Assembly (NCBI RefSeq): GCF_947495925.1
Contig: NZ_CANMAU010000004.1
Location: 310,001-374,000 of the forward strand
DNA: 64,000 nucleotides
Source: an uncultured Algibacter sp.
GTDB lineage: Bacteria; Bacteroidota; Bacteroidia; Flavobacteriales; Flavobacteriaceae
Direction of reading: 5' to 3'
The position numbers and the translations under genes are program-made. Of the stretch, positions 1 to 8,166 are shown piece by piece (the first letter of the stretch is position 1; each line of letters starts with the position of its first letter). Below the pieces are notes generated by a model. That model worked only from the letters and a program-made list of their open reading frames with translations. It did no database searches and had not been told where the DNA came from.

Positions 1-145
1 TGATACTTTTAATATTATCATCATAGGTGATTTCTGATGTAGGATCTGGTTTAGGGTCAGGAATTACGTCATCAGGACTATCACTTGAACAAGTATAAAT
101 CATTAAGGGCAGACCTAAAAGGTAAATTAAATGTTTCGTTTTCAT
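1..145 (-). CDS. Lipoprotein N-terminus (partial, runs off the window)
   Basis: Only about 48 codons are present, read leftwards from an ATG at 145. The start shows a lipoprotein signal peptide with lipobox 'MIYTCSS', followed by an Asp/Pro-rich linker and 'ITYDDNIKSI'. That last motif is typical of the start of cytochrome-c-like domains in flavobacterial lipoproteins (usually followed by a CxxCH site), but the haem site would lie outside the window, so this is inference. It lies directly upstream of the DUF5777 barrel gene on the opposite side of its stop codon, and such pairs of haem lipoprotein and DUF5777 barrel recur in Flavobacteriia. Confidence 0.6.
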   Translation of the reverse strand, partial: MKTKHLIYLLGLPLMIYTCSSDSPDDVIPDPKPDPTSEITYDDNIKSI

Positions 146-171
146 ATTACTATATTTTTAGTTAACAGGGC

Positions 172-1020
172 TTAAAATCTTCTACTTAGGTTAAATCCAA
201 AATAAATATCGCCATTGCTCCAATCTCCAGAGGTTTGTCCTAAAAAGGTGTTGGTATTCATGCCCTGGGCATTGGTAAAATGCATTTGAAATACATGACC
301 TCCAGTTTCCAAATCAACACCAATAGACAATGGGTTTTTAAATGGTGAACTGCTTGCTCTATTGAGATGTAGACCGTAATCTGCGTTTAATGACCAACGT
401 TTACTTAGTTTATATCGTCCGCCAAAACCTATTGCAAATTGAGTGTTATCCTGTTCGTCAACGACTACAAAATTGTCATGAAAAATGGTAGGAGCTAATT
501 CTAAAGATAGTTTTGAATTTACTTTTCTCGAGGCTAAAACTTGAAAAGTATAACCTAGACGGTGTTTAAACTCAATTAAAGGATAACTAATTTCATCAAG
601 CCCTGTATTTACTAAAATTGAATTTATGCCTACAACAGTTAAAGGGAAATTATTATGACCTTGATTAATTAAACGGTATTTTGTGGTAGCTTCATAAATT
701 TTTTGAAACGAGCTTCTAGATATACTTATATTAAGTCCATCATTAATCCCATAAATAAAGTTTAATCGGGTTACCGCATCATCCAAACCAAAAAAGGTGT
801 CAATACCATTTTTTAAGCTACCAAATCTATGTGCAACTACAAACGTGAACTCACTTTTTGCTACAAGTTTTGTAGATTCAAAGTTAACAATTTTTAAGCC
901 TTTAAATGCTGCTGTTGCATATTGCTGTCTAGTAGAATCAGAATCTATTTCTTCTAATAAATCATCTTGTGAAAGGGCAAAAAAAGGAAAGCAAATAAAA
1001 ACTAGCAATAAATTTTTCAT
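172..1020 (-). CDS. DUF5777-family outer-membrane beta-barrel protein
   Basis: About 282 residues with a signal peptide ending near 'FFALSQ'. The segment 'FVVAHRFGSLKNGIDTFFGL' matches the conserved start of the DUF5777 family, followed by alternating hydrophobic strands and a C-terminal aromatic residue (SRRF), as in an outer-membrane barrel. I chose the ATG at 1020; the codon six bases further upstream would be TTG. The function is unknown; the family usually sits beside YceI-like and cytochrome-like lipoproteins, fitting the partial gene upstream of position 145. The neighbour at 1051 is co-oriented and 30 bp away, so co-transcription is possible. Confidence 0.8.
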   Translation of the reverse strand: MKNLLLVFICFPFFALSQDDLLEEIDSDSTRQQYATAAFKGLKIVNFESTKLVAKSEFTFVVAHRFGSLKNGIDTFFGLDDAVTRLNFIYGINDGLNISISRSSFQKIYEATTKYRLINQGHNNFPLTVVGINSILVNTGLDEISYPLIEFKHRLGYTFQVLASRKVNSKLSLELAPTIFHDNFVVVDEQDNTQFAIGFGGRYKLSKRWSLNADYGLHLNRASSSPFKNPLSIGVDLETGGHVFQMHFTNAQGMNTNTFLGQTSGDWSNGDIYFGFNLSRRF

Positions 1021-1050
1021 ATGCAAGATGTTTAAAGGGCTGAATGATTT

Positions 1051-1773
1051 TTATTGTTTTATAAAACGTTTAGTTTGATTATTTATTTTGACTAAGTATA
1101 TCCCCTGACTGAAGTTAGAAACATCAATCTGAAGGGTATTGCTAGAAGAAAATATTTTGCTTAAAATAACTTCACCTAAAGTGTTATATATATTGAGTGT
1201 TCCTTTATCGATGTTTTTTGGGAATTTTAAAGTTAATAGTGAGGAGGTAGGGTTAGGCGACATCGAAAAATTGTTTATTTTGAAGTCTTCGGAGCTTAAA
1301 AAAGTTTCCCAATTAGAAATACCATTTTCTGATCCAGTTCCAGTATACTCAAAAGGAGGATCTACAGATATAAAAGTATCCGCATTCCAGATACCTGCTG
1401 CAACTGCAACAGGTTCGCGCTGGTGTCCCGAAGAACCCCATTGTAAATAATCTACCATATCATTAATAAAATTAGAGGTGTTTGTGGTGTATAATCCAAA
1501 TTCAGCGTCTGAAGGGTCAAAATTTATGGAGCTGGTTATACTTACTTCTTCATCCGGAGCTAAGTTTGTTGACCCTGAATTAATGCTCATACCATTAATT
1601 GCAGCATAAGCGGGAAAGTTACAGAACCAATAAGTTGAGACATCTATTGTGGTTCCTCCATAATTGTGCAGTACTACAGTGTTGTCTGAAGGATCTACCA
1701 GTTTAACTCTAATTTGGGCATTTAAACTTAATATCCCTAAGAATATTAAAGTGGGTAAAATTTTTTTCATCAT
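1051..1773 (-). CDS. T9SS type A sorting-domain protein with lamin-tail-like domain
   Basis: 240 residues with a signal peptide ('LGILSLNAQ'), an N-terminal region resembling a lamin-tail/LTD fold ('VKLVDPSDNTVVLHNYGG' and 'LAPDEEVSI'), and a C-terminal type IX secretion sorting domain beginning 'FSMSPNPTSSLLTLKFP' and ending 'KRFIKQ'. Such proteins cross the inner membrane by Sec and the outer membrane by the T9SS, and are released or anchored to the surface. The catalytic role is unknown; no enzyme motif is visible. The start codon is one of two consecutive ATGs preceded directly by a run of 18-19 A residues, so the start and expression may be sensitive to slippage. Confidence 0.85.
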   Translation of the reverse strand: MMKKILPTLIFLGILSLNAQIRVKLVDPSDNTVVLHNYGGTTIDVSTYWFCNFPAYAAINGMSINSGSTNLAPDEEVSITSSINFDPSDAEFGLYTTNTSNFINDMVDYLQWGSSGHQREPVAVAAGIWNADTFISVDPPFEYTGTGSENGISNWETFLSSEDFKINNFSMSPNPTSSLLTLKFPKNIDKGTLNIYNTLGEVILSKIFSSSNTLQIDVSNFSQGIYLVKINNQTKRFIKQ

Positions 1774-1791
1774 TTTTTTTTTTTTTTTTTT
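1773..1791. repeat. 19-base homopolymer at a start codon
   Basis: The plus strand shows an uninterrupted run of 19 T (A on the coding strand). Its last base is the A of the outer ATG of the T9SS gene. It occupies exactly the ribosome-binding region. Such runs vary in length during replication and are also error-prone in sequencing. Confidence 0.9.
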
Positions 1792-1794
1792 GAA

Positions 1795-2172
1795 TTATTT
1801 AATTATACATTGGTCTAGCTTGATCTGTTCTAACAAATCATCATAGCCTATTAAGCGTCCTTTTACTTTTGTTTTTGAATTTATTCTTAAATTGTTATTA
1901 ATTGGAGCGGTAAAAACACAAAAAACATGATCATCTAAAGTCAAATTATTTTTACTTAATTCTGAAACAATTCCTGAAACTTCAATCGTTTTATTTAGGT
2001 ATTTTTTTTCTGATTTTAATGCATCCATTTTAAATTCATCTTTAATGTATTGAGAGGTGATTTTGTACTTGACTTTTTCCGTTTCAATATTTCTGTGATC
2101 TTGATATATATAATTATATGAAAAGACTAAACCTATGGTTAGTAAAAGACCCAAAAAAACTTTCTTTTTCAT
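1795..2172 (-). CDS. Membrane-anchored OB-fold (tRNA_anti-like) protein
   Basis: 125 residues. Residues 5-22 form a membrane anchor or signal; the rest looks like the small OB-fold 'tRNA_anti-like' family (PF12869): 'YLNKTIEVSGIVSEL', a central strand pair and 'SKTKVKGRLIGYDDLLEQ' followed by 'LDQCIIK'. Proteins of this family are periplasmic and of unknown function despite the family name. It follows the lipoprotein gene at 2305-3378 in the same direction, with a perfect stem-loop just ahead of its start codon. The T9SS gene lies just downstream. Confidence 0.75.
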   Translation of the reverse strand: MKKKVFLGLLLTIGLVFSYNYIYQDHRNIETEKVKYKITSQYIKDEFKMDALKSEKKYLNKTIEVSGIVSELSKNNLTLDDHVFCVFTAPINNNLRINSKTKVKGRLIGYDDLLEQIKLDQCIIK

Positions 2173-2186
2173 TTTTGTTTTTTAAT

Positions 2187-2220
2187 AATACTGTTTCAGT
2201 TAAAAAACTGAAACAGTATT
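2187..2220 (-). terminator. Perfect 15-bp stem-loop, possible terminator or leader hairpin
   Basis: Arms at 2187-2201 and 2206-2220 are exact reverse complements (AATACTGTTTCAGTT on the plus strand) with a four-base loop. It lies between the lipoprotein gene (ends 2305) and the start codon at 2172 of the next gene. No U-tract follows on either strand, so it may be a non-canonical terminator, a processing site or a leader structure. Confidence 0.5.
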
Positions 2221-2304
2221 TGCTAGCTCCAAGTATATTGTTAGAAAACTTGAAGATTGAAATTTTTCTTTTTCATAATAGAAGCATCAATCACTAGCTT
2301 ATTA

Positions 2305-3378
2305 TTAGTTGCAAACATTGTTATACCTTAACCTATCAGCGTCAGCTACACGTAAATCTAATCGCGTTTTAGTATATTCAGATATTTCATGTAAAATCCA
2401 ATCATTATTACACAACGGTAAATCAGGTATATTTATAGTTATTTTTATATTGTTTTTCGTTCCTGAGGCATCCCAACTACCGTATGCACTAAAACCAGAC
2501 CAATATGCGCCAACTCGACCATCAGCTAAAAAGTTGAATGTGTAACCTTCGTAAACATCATCGTAATTTGTGTTATTCCGGTCTAATTGATCAACAGTCC
2601 AGCCTTTACAGTTTATTAGCGTGGTGGTTAATTTTTCAATATTACAGTCGTCACAATCATCATCATTATAGTCGTAGTCATCATCTTCATCACAATCATT
2701 TTTATAGTTGTTGATGGTGTTTTCAAGTTCTGATAAATTATTTATGCTCATAATGCTGTTGTCTATAAGCATCACATTTACAGGGAAATTAATTGTAACA
2801 ATTAAGTCATCACCCAAATCTTTTAAGAAATGATTTAATTCAGCATCTGTGGTAATAGCATTGATATTTGTGATTTCAGTGCTTTTGTTAAATATTGAGG
2901 CAATGATTGGGTATTGAAAATCCAGACATTCAATATCATTATCAACTTGGTTTTCGCCTGGACAATTCGCAGAGTAGCTGTTAAATTCTATATAGTTATT
3001 TATGATTACTTCTGTGAAATCTTCTAACACAATAGTTACGGGAAATGTTATGTCTAAAACATCAACGTCATCATCGTTATCATCAAAAATATATTCAATA
3101 ACCTTATACTCATCTTCTGATTTTACATTGATTTGTTGGCCATTGACTGTGACTTTAAGTGGATATTTGATGTTAAAACAATTTGATTTATCTATAATGT
3201 TATCATTAGAACCATCATTGCTAGAAACTTGCTGCATTAAATTTACTATTAATGAATTTGCAACTAATGCTTCATCAGAAGGAGCTTCAATAAGCTCCAT
3301 TTCTTCTTTTCTACATGACGTCAATAGAACATTTAAGAGAAGAAAATATATAATAAAATTATTAGTGGATACCTTCAT
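2305..3378 (-). CDS. Acidic lipoprotein with repeated domains and lipocalin-like C-terminus
   Basis: 357 residues. The signal peptide has lipobox 'LLTSC' (Cys 22). Two related domains follow, each opening with Cys-x-x-x-Tyr-Pro ('CFNIKYP' near residue 68, 'CLDFQYP' near 150). An Asp-rich linker with paired cysteines ('DDCDDC') precedes a C-terminal domain whose pattern (W...F..DG...G.W...W.L, final Cys) resembles small lipocalin-like lipoproteins. No function is known. It is divergent from the ECF sigma operon and shares with that operon's anti-sigma gene the same 29-bp upstream sequence, so it is likely a target or accessory of that regulator. Confidence 0.7.
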   Translation of the reverse strand: MKVSTNNFIIYFLLLNVLLTSCRKEEMELIEAPSDEALVANSLIVNLMQQVSSNDGSNDNIIDKSNCFNIKYPLKVTVNGQQINVKSEDEYKVIEYIFDDNDDDVDVLDITFPVTIVLEDFTEVIINNYIEFNSYSANCPGENQVDNDIECLDFQYPIIASIFNKSTEITNINAITTDAELNHFLKDLGDDLIVTINFPVNVMLIDNSIMSINNLSELENTINNYKNDCDEDDDYDYNDDDCDDCNIEKLTTTLINCKGWTVDQLDRNNTNYDDVYEGYTFNFLADGRVGAYWSGFSAYGSWDASGTKNNIKITINIPDLPLCNNDWILHEISEYTKTRLDLRVADADRLRYNNVCN

Positions 3379-3405
3379 AATGGAATAAAATCCCTTGGTT
3401 TATTA

Positions 3406-3434
3406 TATAACAACTTAAATCTTAAAATCCCTGA
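3406..3434. repeat. Left arm of a perfect 29-bp inverted repeat around the sigma gene
   Basis: This 29-base sequence is the exact reverse complement of 4007-4035. The bases just outside and inside do not pair, so the repeat has sharp ends. It sits 28 bp upstream of the ATG of the divergent lipoprotein gene. Read towards that gene it starts TCAGGGATTTTAAG and ends TTGTTATA. Confidence 0.95.
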
Positions 3435-3481
3435 AATTTTTATAAAAAGATTTATATATCTTTCAGAAATAATTTAAAAAA

Positions 3482-4006
3482 TTGTCAAAAGACTCCAATA
3501 ATAGTATTTGTCATACTCATATCTTTGAGGGTATTTATAATAAATACTCGAAAGATTTACATGACTTTCTTTATTATAAATATGGTTCTCAAATTAATCC
3601 CGATGATAAAGCCCAGGAAGCATTTATTAAGTTATGGGACAACTGTAAAAAAGTAACTTTTGCTAAGGCTAAGGCTTTTTTGTTTACGGTTGCCAATAAT
3701 TTAGTGCTTAATGATATCAAGCATCAAAAAGTGGTTTTAGATTATCAAAAAACGCCCAGGAGACATTATACAAACGAAAATCCTCAGTTTCTTTTAGAAG
3801 AGAGTCAATTTCTTGAAAAATATAAAACAGCATTAACAAAATTAACAGAAGGTCAGCGGGTTGCTTTTTTGCTAAATAAGGTTGAGGGGAAAAAACATGC
3901 GGAAATAGCAGAACAATTAGGTGTTACCAAAAAGGTTGTGGAATATAGAATTTATTGTGCTTTTACAAGGCTTAAAGAAGAACTTGAAAACTTTAACATA
4001 AAATAA
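3482..4006 (+). CDS. ECF-type RNA polymerase sigma factor
   Basis: 174 residues. Region 2 lies at about residues 15-85 ('KDLHDFLYYKYGS', 'KAQEAFIKLWDNC', 'FTVANNLVLNDIKHQK') and region 4 at about 120-170 ('LTEGQRVAFLLNKVEGKKHA', 'IAEQLGVTKKVVEYRIYCAF'). It should direct transcription of genes controlled by the outer-membrane signal relayed through FecR. The frame has no ATG near the start; the first codon is TTG at 3482. The anti-sigma gene follows 35 bp later. The gene is bracketed by a perfect inverted repeat, which is unusual and could permit inversion of the segment. Confidence 0.9.
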   Translation: MSKDSNNSICHTHIFEGIYNKYSKDLHDFLYYKYGSQINPDDKAQEAFIKLWDNCKKVTFAKAKAFLFTVANNLVLNDIKHQKVVLDYQKTPRRHYTNENPQFLLEESQFLEKYKTALTKLTEGQRVAFLLNKVEGKKHAEIAEQLGVTKKVVEYRIYCAFTRLKEELENFNIK

Positions 4007-4035
4007 TCAGGGATTTTAAGATTTAAGTTGTTATA
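4007..4035. repeat. Right arm of the 29-bp inverted repeat
   Basis: Exact reverse complement of 3406-3434. It starts right after the sigma stop codon and ends 6 bp before the ATG of the anti-sigma gene. It is therefore in the same orientation relative to that gene as the left arm is to the lipoprotein gene, which would also fit a duplicated promoter element. Confidence 0.95.
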
Positions 4036-4041
4036 CTATTA

Positions 4042-4953
4042 ATGGACAAAGAATATTTAATAAAAAAGTGGCTGAATAATGAGTTGACAGAAGCTGAAAA
4101 AGATGTATTTAAGGAGCTTGATGATTATGAGTTAAATACTAATATTCTTGATGCTGCAAAATATTTTAAGGCGTCTAATTTTTCAATTAATAGAAATTTT
4201 GAGGCATTTAAGGAGCGGTATGAATCCAATAAAAATCCGGTCAGGAGATTAAGTTGGCTAAAGCCTGTAATTCAAATAGCTGCGGCTTTGGTAATAGGTT
4301 TTGGTATTTATTTTTATGCTTTCAAAGACACCATTACTACTTTTCAAACTTTATCACATCAGAAATCTATTATAGAGCTTCCAGATCAATCAAAAGTTAG
4401 ACTGAATGCGCTTTCTCAAATAAAGTTTAATAAAAATGATTGGCAACATGATAGACATGTTAAACTAAATGGCGAAGCTTATTTTATGGTAGAAAAGGGT
4501 AGTAAGTTTGACGTAGTTACTAGCGATGGTTTGGTCTCTGTTTTAGGAACAAAATTTAACGTAAAACAACGTCATAATTATTTTGAAGTCAAGTGCTTTG
4601 AGGGAGTGGTAAGCGTGATTTCAAATAAAATTAAACGCATTTTGTATGTAGGAGATACTTTTCGAATTTTAAACGGTAGCTTTATTGAAGATAAAACAGG
4701 ATTTGTTGAACCTCAATGGATTAATAATGTTAGTCGTTTTAATGAAGTCCCTTTTTTAGTTGTTATTGAAGAATTTGAAAGGCAGTATGATGTAAAAGTC
4801 GCACTTAAAAGTGTTAATTCGATGCGAAAGTTTACAGGAGGATTTAAACACGATAATATTAAACAAGCACTCATTTCTATCACAAAACCAATGGGTTTAA
4901 CTTATGAAGTTAGTTCATCTAATGACATTGTAATCCATGAAAATACAAATTAG
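4042..4953 (+). CDS. FecR-family anti-sigma factor
   Basis: 303 residues: a cytoplasmic N-terminal part that would hold the sigma factor, a single membrane helix at about 74-94 ('IQIAAALVIGFGIYFYAF'), a periplasmic FecR domain ('LNGEAYFMVEKGSKFDVVT', 'VLGTKFNV') and a C-terminal DUF4974-type domain ('FNEVPFLVVIEEFERQYDV'). FecR proteins pass the ligand signal from the receptor's STN domain to the ECF sigma factor. It follows the sigma gene and overlaps the receptor gene by 17 bp, so translation is probably coupled. Confidence 0.92.
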   Translation: MDKEYLIKKWLNNELTEAEKDVFKELDDYELNTNILDAAKYFKASNFSINRNFEAFKERYESNKNPVRRLSWLKPVIQIAAALVIGFGIYFYAFKDTITTFQTLSHQKSIIELPDQSKVRLNALSQIKFNKNDWQHDRHVKLNGEAYFMVEKGSKFDVVTSDGLVSVLGTKFNVKQRHNYFEVKCFEGVVSVISNKIKRILYVGDTFRILNGSFIEDKTGFVEPQWINNVSRFNEVPFLVVIEEFERQYDVKVALKSVNSMRKFTGGFKHDNIKQALISITKPMGLTYEVSSSNDIVIHENTN

Positions 4954-7228
4954 TAAGTGCGTTTTATTTGTATTGATTACTTTTGCTTTTTCCTTGGCTG
5001 TCAATACTCAAGAGAATTTAAAAAAACTTCCGCTTATCTCTGTTTTACGTGATATTCAAAGGCAATATAATTATCAATTTAACTATGCAAAAGATGTTGT
5101 TGAAGGCTATAAAATTGCTCCGCCGTCCAAAGAGATGTCATTTTCTGAAGTTTTGGATTATTTGGAGAAAACGACAAGTTTACAATACACCCTTATTAGT
5201 GATAGTTTTGTTTTAGTTAGCATACCCGAAGTTGTGGATTTAAAGCAAGATTTGCAGTTGTTACCAGAAGTTATTGTTCCTAGTTACATTATTAAAGGGA
5301 TAAGTAAGTTGGATAATGGTTCTTTTAAAATTGATTTCTCAAAATTTACTATGCTTCCGGGGTTGATTGAAACAGATGTTTTAAGATCAGTACAAGCATT
5401 TCCTGGAATACAAAGCATTAATGAAAATGTCTCTAATATTAGTATAAGGGGAGGTAGTCATGATCAAAATTTAATTTTATGGGATGGCATTAAAATGTAT
5501 CAGTCTGGGCACTTTTTTGGACTTATTTCCATGTATAATCCGCAGATTACACAGAATGTGTTTTTATTTAAAAACGGATCTGATGTAAGTTATACTGATG
5601 GTGTTTCTGGTTCTATTTCTATGCAAACTAATAACCAAGTTAATACTAATTTTAAGGGGAATATTGGTGTTAATTTTATTGATACTAATGGTTTTGCAGA
5701 TATTCCTATAGGTAGAAAATCATCAATTCAAGTGGCTCTAAGAAAATCAATTAATGATTTTGTTAAAACGCCAGCTTACAATAACTTTTTTGACAAAATT
5801 TCGGAAGATACTGAAGTTGAAAACAGTAGGAGTGCAGTAATGAATACTGGTAAAGAGTTTGATTTTTATGATGCTTCTTTTCGATGGATTTATAAAGTAA
5901 GTGATAAAGATGAATTACGAGTTAATTTTATAAATGTAGCTAATGAGTTGATATTCAATGAAAATACTTTGGAGGAGTCAAGAGAAAGTAGTGTCACGCA
6001 AAAAAGTATAGCAGGAGCAATTCACTATGATAAGGTTTGGAATGATAAATGGCAATCATCATTTGAACTTTATGAAACAGATTATAAGCTAAAGGCCATT
6101 AACGCGAATATTGTTGATTCTCAACGATTTTTACAAGAGAATATCGTGTCGGAAACAAGTTTTAAATTAAAGACCAATTATTGGCTTAGCGAAAGACTTA
6201 GCTTGTTAAGTGGATATCATTTTGTAGAAACGAAGGTGACCAATTTAGATGATGTGGACTCACCAATTTTTAGACAATTAATTTCAGAAGTACTTAGAAC
6301 ACATGGTGTTTTTTCTCAGATTAATTATAAATCCTTAAATAAAAATACAAGTTTATCAACAGGAGTTAGGTTTAATTATATAAGTAAGTTTAAAAAGCAA
6401 ATTTGGGAACCTCGTTTCATTTTTACACATAAATTGCATAAAAATTTAAGTCTAGAAGTTCTTGGAGAAATGAAACATCAAAACACTTCGCAAGTGATTA
6501 ATTTTCAGAATGATTTCTTGGGTGTTGAAAAAAGGAGATGGCAACTCTCTAACAACAGCAGCATTCCTATTATAAAAAGTAAGCAAGTGTCAGTGGGAGC
6601 AAATTATAATAAAAAAGGTTGGCAATTAAGTTTAGAAGCCTATCATAAAAAAGTAAATGACATAACCTCTCAAAGTCAAGGATTTCAAAATCAGTATGAG
6701 TTTGTTCAAGCTATAGGCGATTATAAAGCTGATGGAGTCGATTTTATTTTAAGAAAACAAATACATAGCCTTAATGTTTGGTTAAGCTATGGATATTTAA
6801 ATAGCACCTATACGTTTAAGTCATTACCTGAATACAAGTTCCCTAGTAATTATAATATTAATCATGCAATTACACTGGGAAGTACATACAAATATGGTAA
6901 CCTAAAAGTATCTGCAGGTTTAAATTGGTTTTCCGGTAATCCGACAACTCTACCAATTAAAGGAAATGAAATTGTTGGTAACGAAATTAATTTTAGTACA
7001 AGCAATAGTAATGAATTAAAAGACTATTTTAAATTAGATATTTCTGCATCATATAATTTCAAAGTTGGACGGAAAACTAGAGCTGAAATAGGAGCATCTA
7101 TTTGGAATGTTTTTAATAGAAAGAATGAAATCAATAATTTTTTTCGAGTTAATAATGGAGATGTTGATGAAACACTGCAAACGTCTTTGGGGTTTTATCC
7201 AAATATTGTAATGAGGGTTTATTTTTAA
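4937..7228 (+). CDS. TonB-dependent receptor with N-terminal STN signalling domain
   Basis: 763 residues: signal peptide, an STN domain at about 25-100 ('LISVLRDIQRQYNYQFNYA', 'SFSEVLDYLEKTTSLQYTL'), a plug domain at about 135-235 ('NVSNISIRGGSHDQNLILWD') and a 22-strand-type barrel ending in aromatic 'MRVYF'. The STN domain would contact the periplasmic FecR domain and report ligand occupancy. It lacks the carboxypeptidase-like domain commonly seen between STN and plug in this phylum, and no SusD partner gene follows. The substrate is unknown; a siderophore is usual for such three-gene loci, but the lipoprotein neighbour suggests another ligand is possible. Confidence 0.9.
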   Translation: MKIQISKCVLFVLITFAFSLAVNTQENLKKLPLISVLRDIQRQYNYQFNYAKDVVEGYKIAPPSKEMSFSEVLDYLEKTTSLQYTLISDSFVLVSIPEVVDLKQDLQLLPEVIVPSYIIKGISKLDNGSFKIDFSKFTMLPGLIETDVLRSVQAFPGIQSINENVSNISIRGGSHDQNLILWDGIKMYQSGHFFGLISMYNPQITQNVFLFKNGSDVSYTDGVSGSISMQTNNQVNTNFKGNIGVNFIDTNGFADIPIGRKSSIQVALRKSINDFVKTPAYNNFFDKISEDTEVENSRSAVMNTGKEFDFYDASFRWIYKVSDKDELRVNFINVANELIFNENTLEESRESSVTQKSIAGAIHYDKVWNDKWQSSFELYETDYKLKAINANIVDSQRFLQENIVSETSFKLKTNYWLSERLSLLSGYHFVETKVTNLDDVDSPIFRQLISEVLRTHGVFSQINYKSLNKNTSLSTGVRFNYISKFKKQIWEPRFIFTHKLHKNLSLEVLGEMKHQNTSQVINFQNDFLGVEKRRWQLSNNSSIPIIKSKQVSVGANYNKKGWQLSLEAYHKKVNDITSQSQGFQNQYEFVQAIGDYKADGVDFILRKQIHSLNVWLSYGYLNSTYTFKSLPEYKFPSNYNINHAITLGSTYKYGNLKVSAGLNWFSGNPTTLPIKGNEIVGNEINFSTSNSNELKDYFKLDISASYNFKVGRKTRAEIGASIWNVFNRKNEINNFFRVNNGDVDETLQTSLGFYPNIVMRVYF

Positions 7229-7239
7229 ACACAGTCGTT

Positions 7240-7779
7240 TTATTTCAGATCAATTTTTGCATTTTGTGTTTTTATAAGCTCCAAATGTTCCTCCATTTTA
7301 AATTCGGAAGATTTAAACTTAGTAGACCGTTTTCTAGCCTGGTCCTGTCTGGCAATACTTCTAGCAAAACGTCTAATACTCTGCTCTGTATCTAAAATTA
7401 ACCCTGGAACCGTAGCGTTTTTGCCATGCTCATTCTTTGCAACCATTGTGAAATAAGATGAGTTACAGTGTTTTACTTCTCCCGTTCGAATATTTTCTGA
7501 TTCTACTCTTAATCCTATAACCATAGAAGTTCTTCCAGTGTAATTAACCGAAGCTTTTAAAGTTACTAATTCTCCAACTTCAATTGGATTTAAAAAATCT
7601 ACTCTATTTACTGATGCAGTTACACAGTAATTGTTGGAGTGTTTTGAAGCACAAGCAAATGCAATTTGATCCATTAAATTTAAGATATGCCCACCATGAA
7701 TTTTTCCGCTAAAATTAGAGTGGGATGGAAGCATAAGTTCTGTAATTGCTACTTGTGATTCTTTTGCGTGTTTATACAT
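7240..7779 (-). CDS. Acyl-CoA thioesterase (hotdog fold)
   Basis: 179 residues with the hotdog core 'NFSGKIHGGHILNLMDQIAF', where the Gly-Gly-x-x-Leu and following Asp form the active-site helix of YciA/BACH-like thioesterases. 'VTASVNRVDFLNPIEVGE' and 'SSYFTMVA' are conserved strands. It hydrolyses acyl-CoA esters to free acid and CoA in the cytoplasm. A basic C-terminal tail (about residues 140-179) extends past the usual domain. It converges with the receptor gene upstream (12 bp gap) and is followed from the other side by the small membrane protein gene, 6 bp away, so these two are probably co-transcribed. Confidence 0.88.
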   Translation of the reverse strand: MYKHAKESQVAITELMLPSHSNFSGKIHGGHILNLMDQIAFACASKHSNNYCVTASVNRVDFLNPIEVGELVTLKASVNYTGRTSMVIGLRVESENIRTGEVKHCNSSYFTMVAKNEHGKNATVPGLILDTEQSIRRFARSIARQDQARKRSTKFKSSEFKMEEHLELIKTQNAKIDLK

Positions 7780-7785
7780 GTATTT

Positions 7786-8145
7786 TTATTTATTCATTTT
7801 TCTATCAGTCTTTTCGACTTTTGTTATAAAATATTTAGTGTCTCCTAACCAAAAAAGGTTTTTGTAGCGTTCAAAATAATGCAGCTTAACATAGTAGCCT
7901 TGCATATTGTTTAAGTCTTCTATAACTTGTTTTTCACCATCTTCAACCGAGAATTTAAAAAATTGCGAATCTGAAACACCTTGACTTATTTCACCTTCCC
8001 AAGTTTTAATAATAACGCCTTTACTACTAAATTTCACCAGTTCTCCAGCTCTAACCCCTTTGCTGTAGGTTGCAAAGTATAAAAAGCAGAAATAACCAAC
8101 GAAAATGACAATTAACCCAATAATTATTCTAATTAAAATTTTCAT
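7786..8145 (-). CDS. Small membrane-anchored protein, function unknown
   Basis: 119 residues: an N-terminal hydrophobic helix (about 3-27) followed by a soluble beta-rich domain ('FSSKGVIIKTWEGEISQG', 'YYVKLHYFERYKNLFWLGD'). Close flavobacterial relatives are often mislabelled as a 6-phosphogluconate dehydrogenase, but nothing in the sequence supports an enzyme. It is located between the thioesterase and rmuC genes on the same strand, with short gaps (6 and 21 bp), which suggests one transcript. Confidence 0.7.
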   Translation of the reverse strand: MKILIRIIIGLIVIFVGYFCFLYFATYSKGVRAGELVKFSSKGVIIKTWEGEISQGVSDSQFFKFSVEDGEKQVIEDLNNMQGYYVKLHYFERYKNLFWLGDTKYFITKVEKTDRKMNK

Positions 8146-8166
8146 AATATCGTATTTTTAGTAAAT

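Noticed and set aside
797-1078. A 93-codon plus-strand frame
   Set aside because: It is antisense to the DUF5777 barrel gene and has no domain character.
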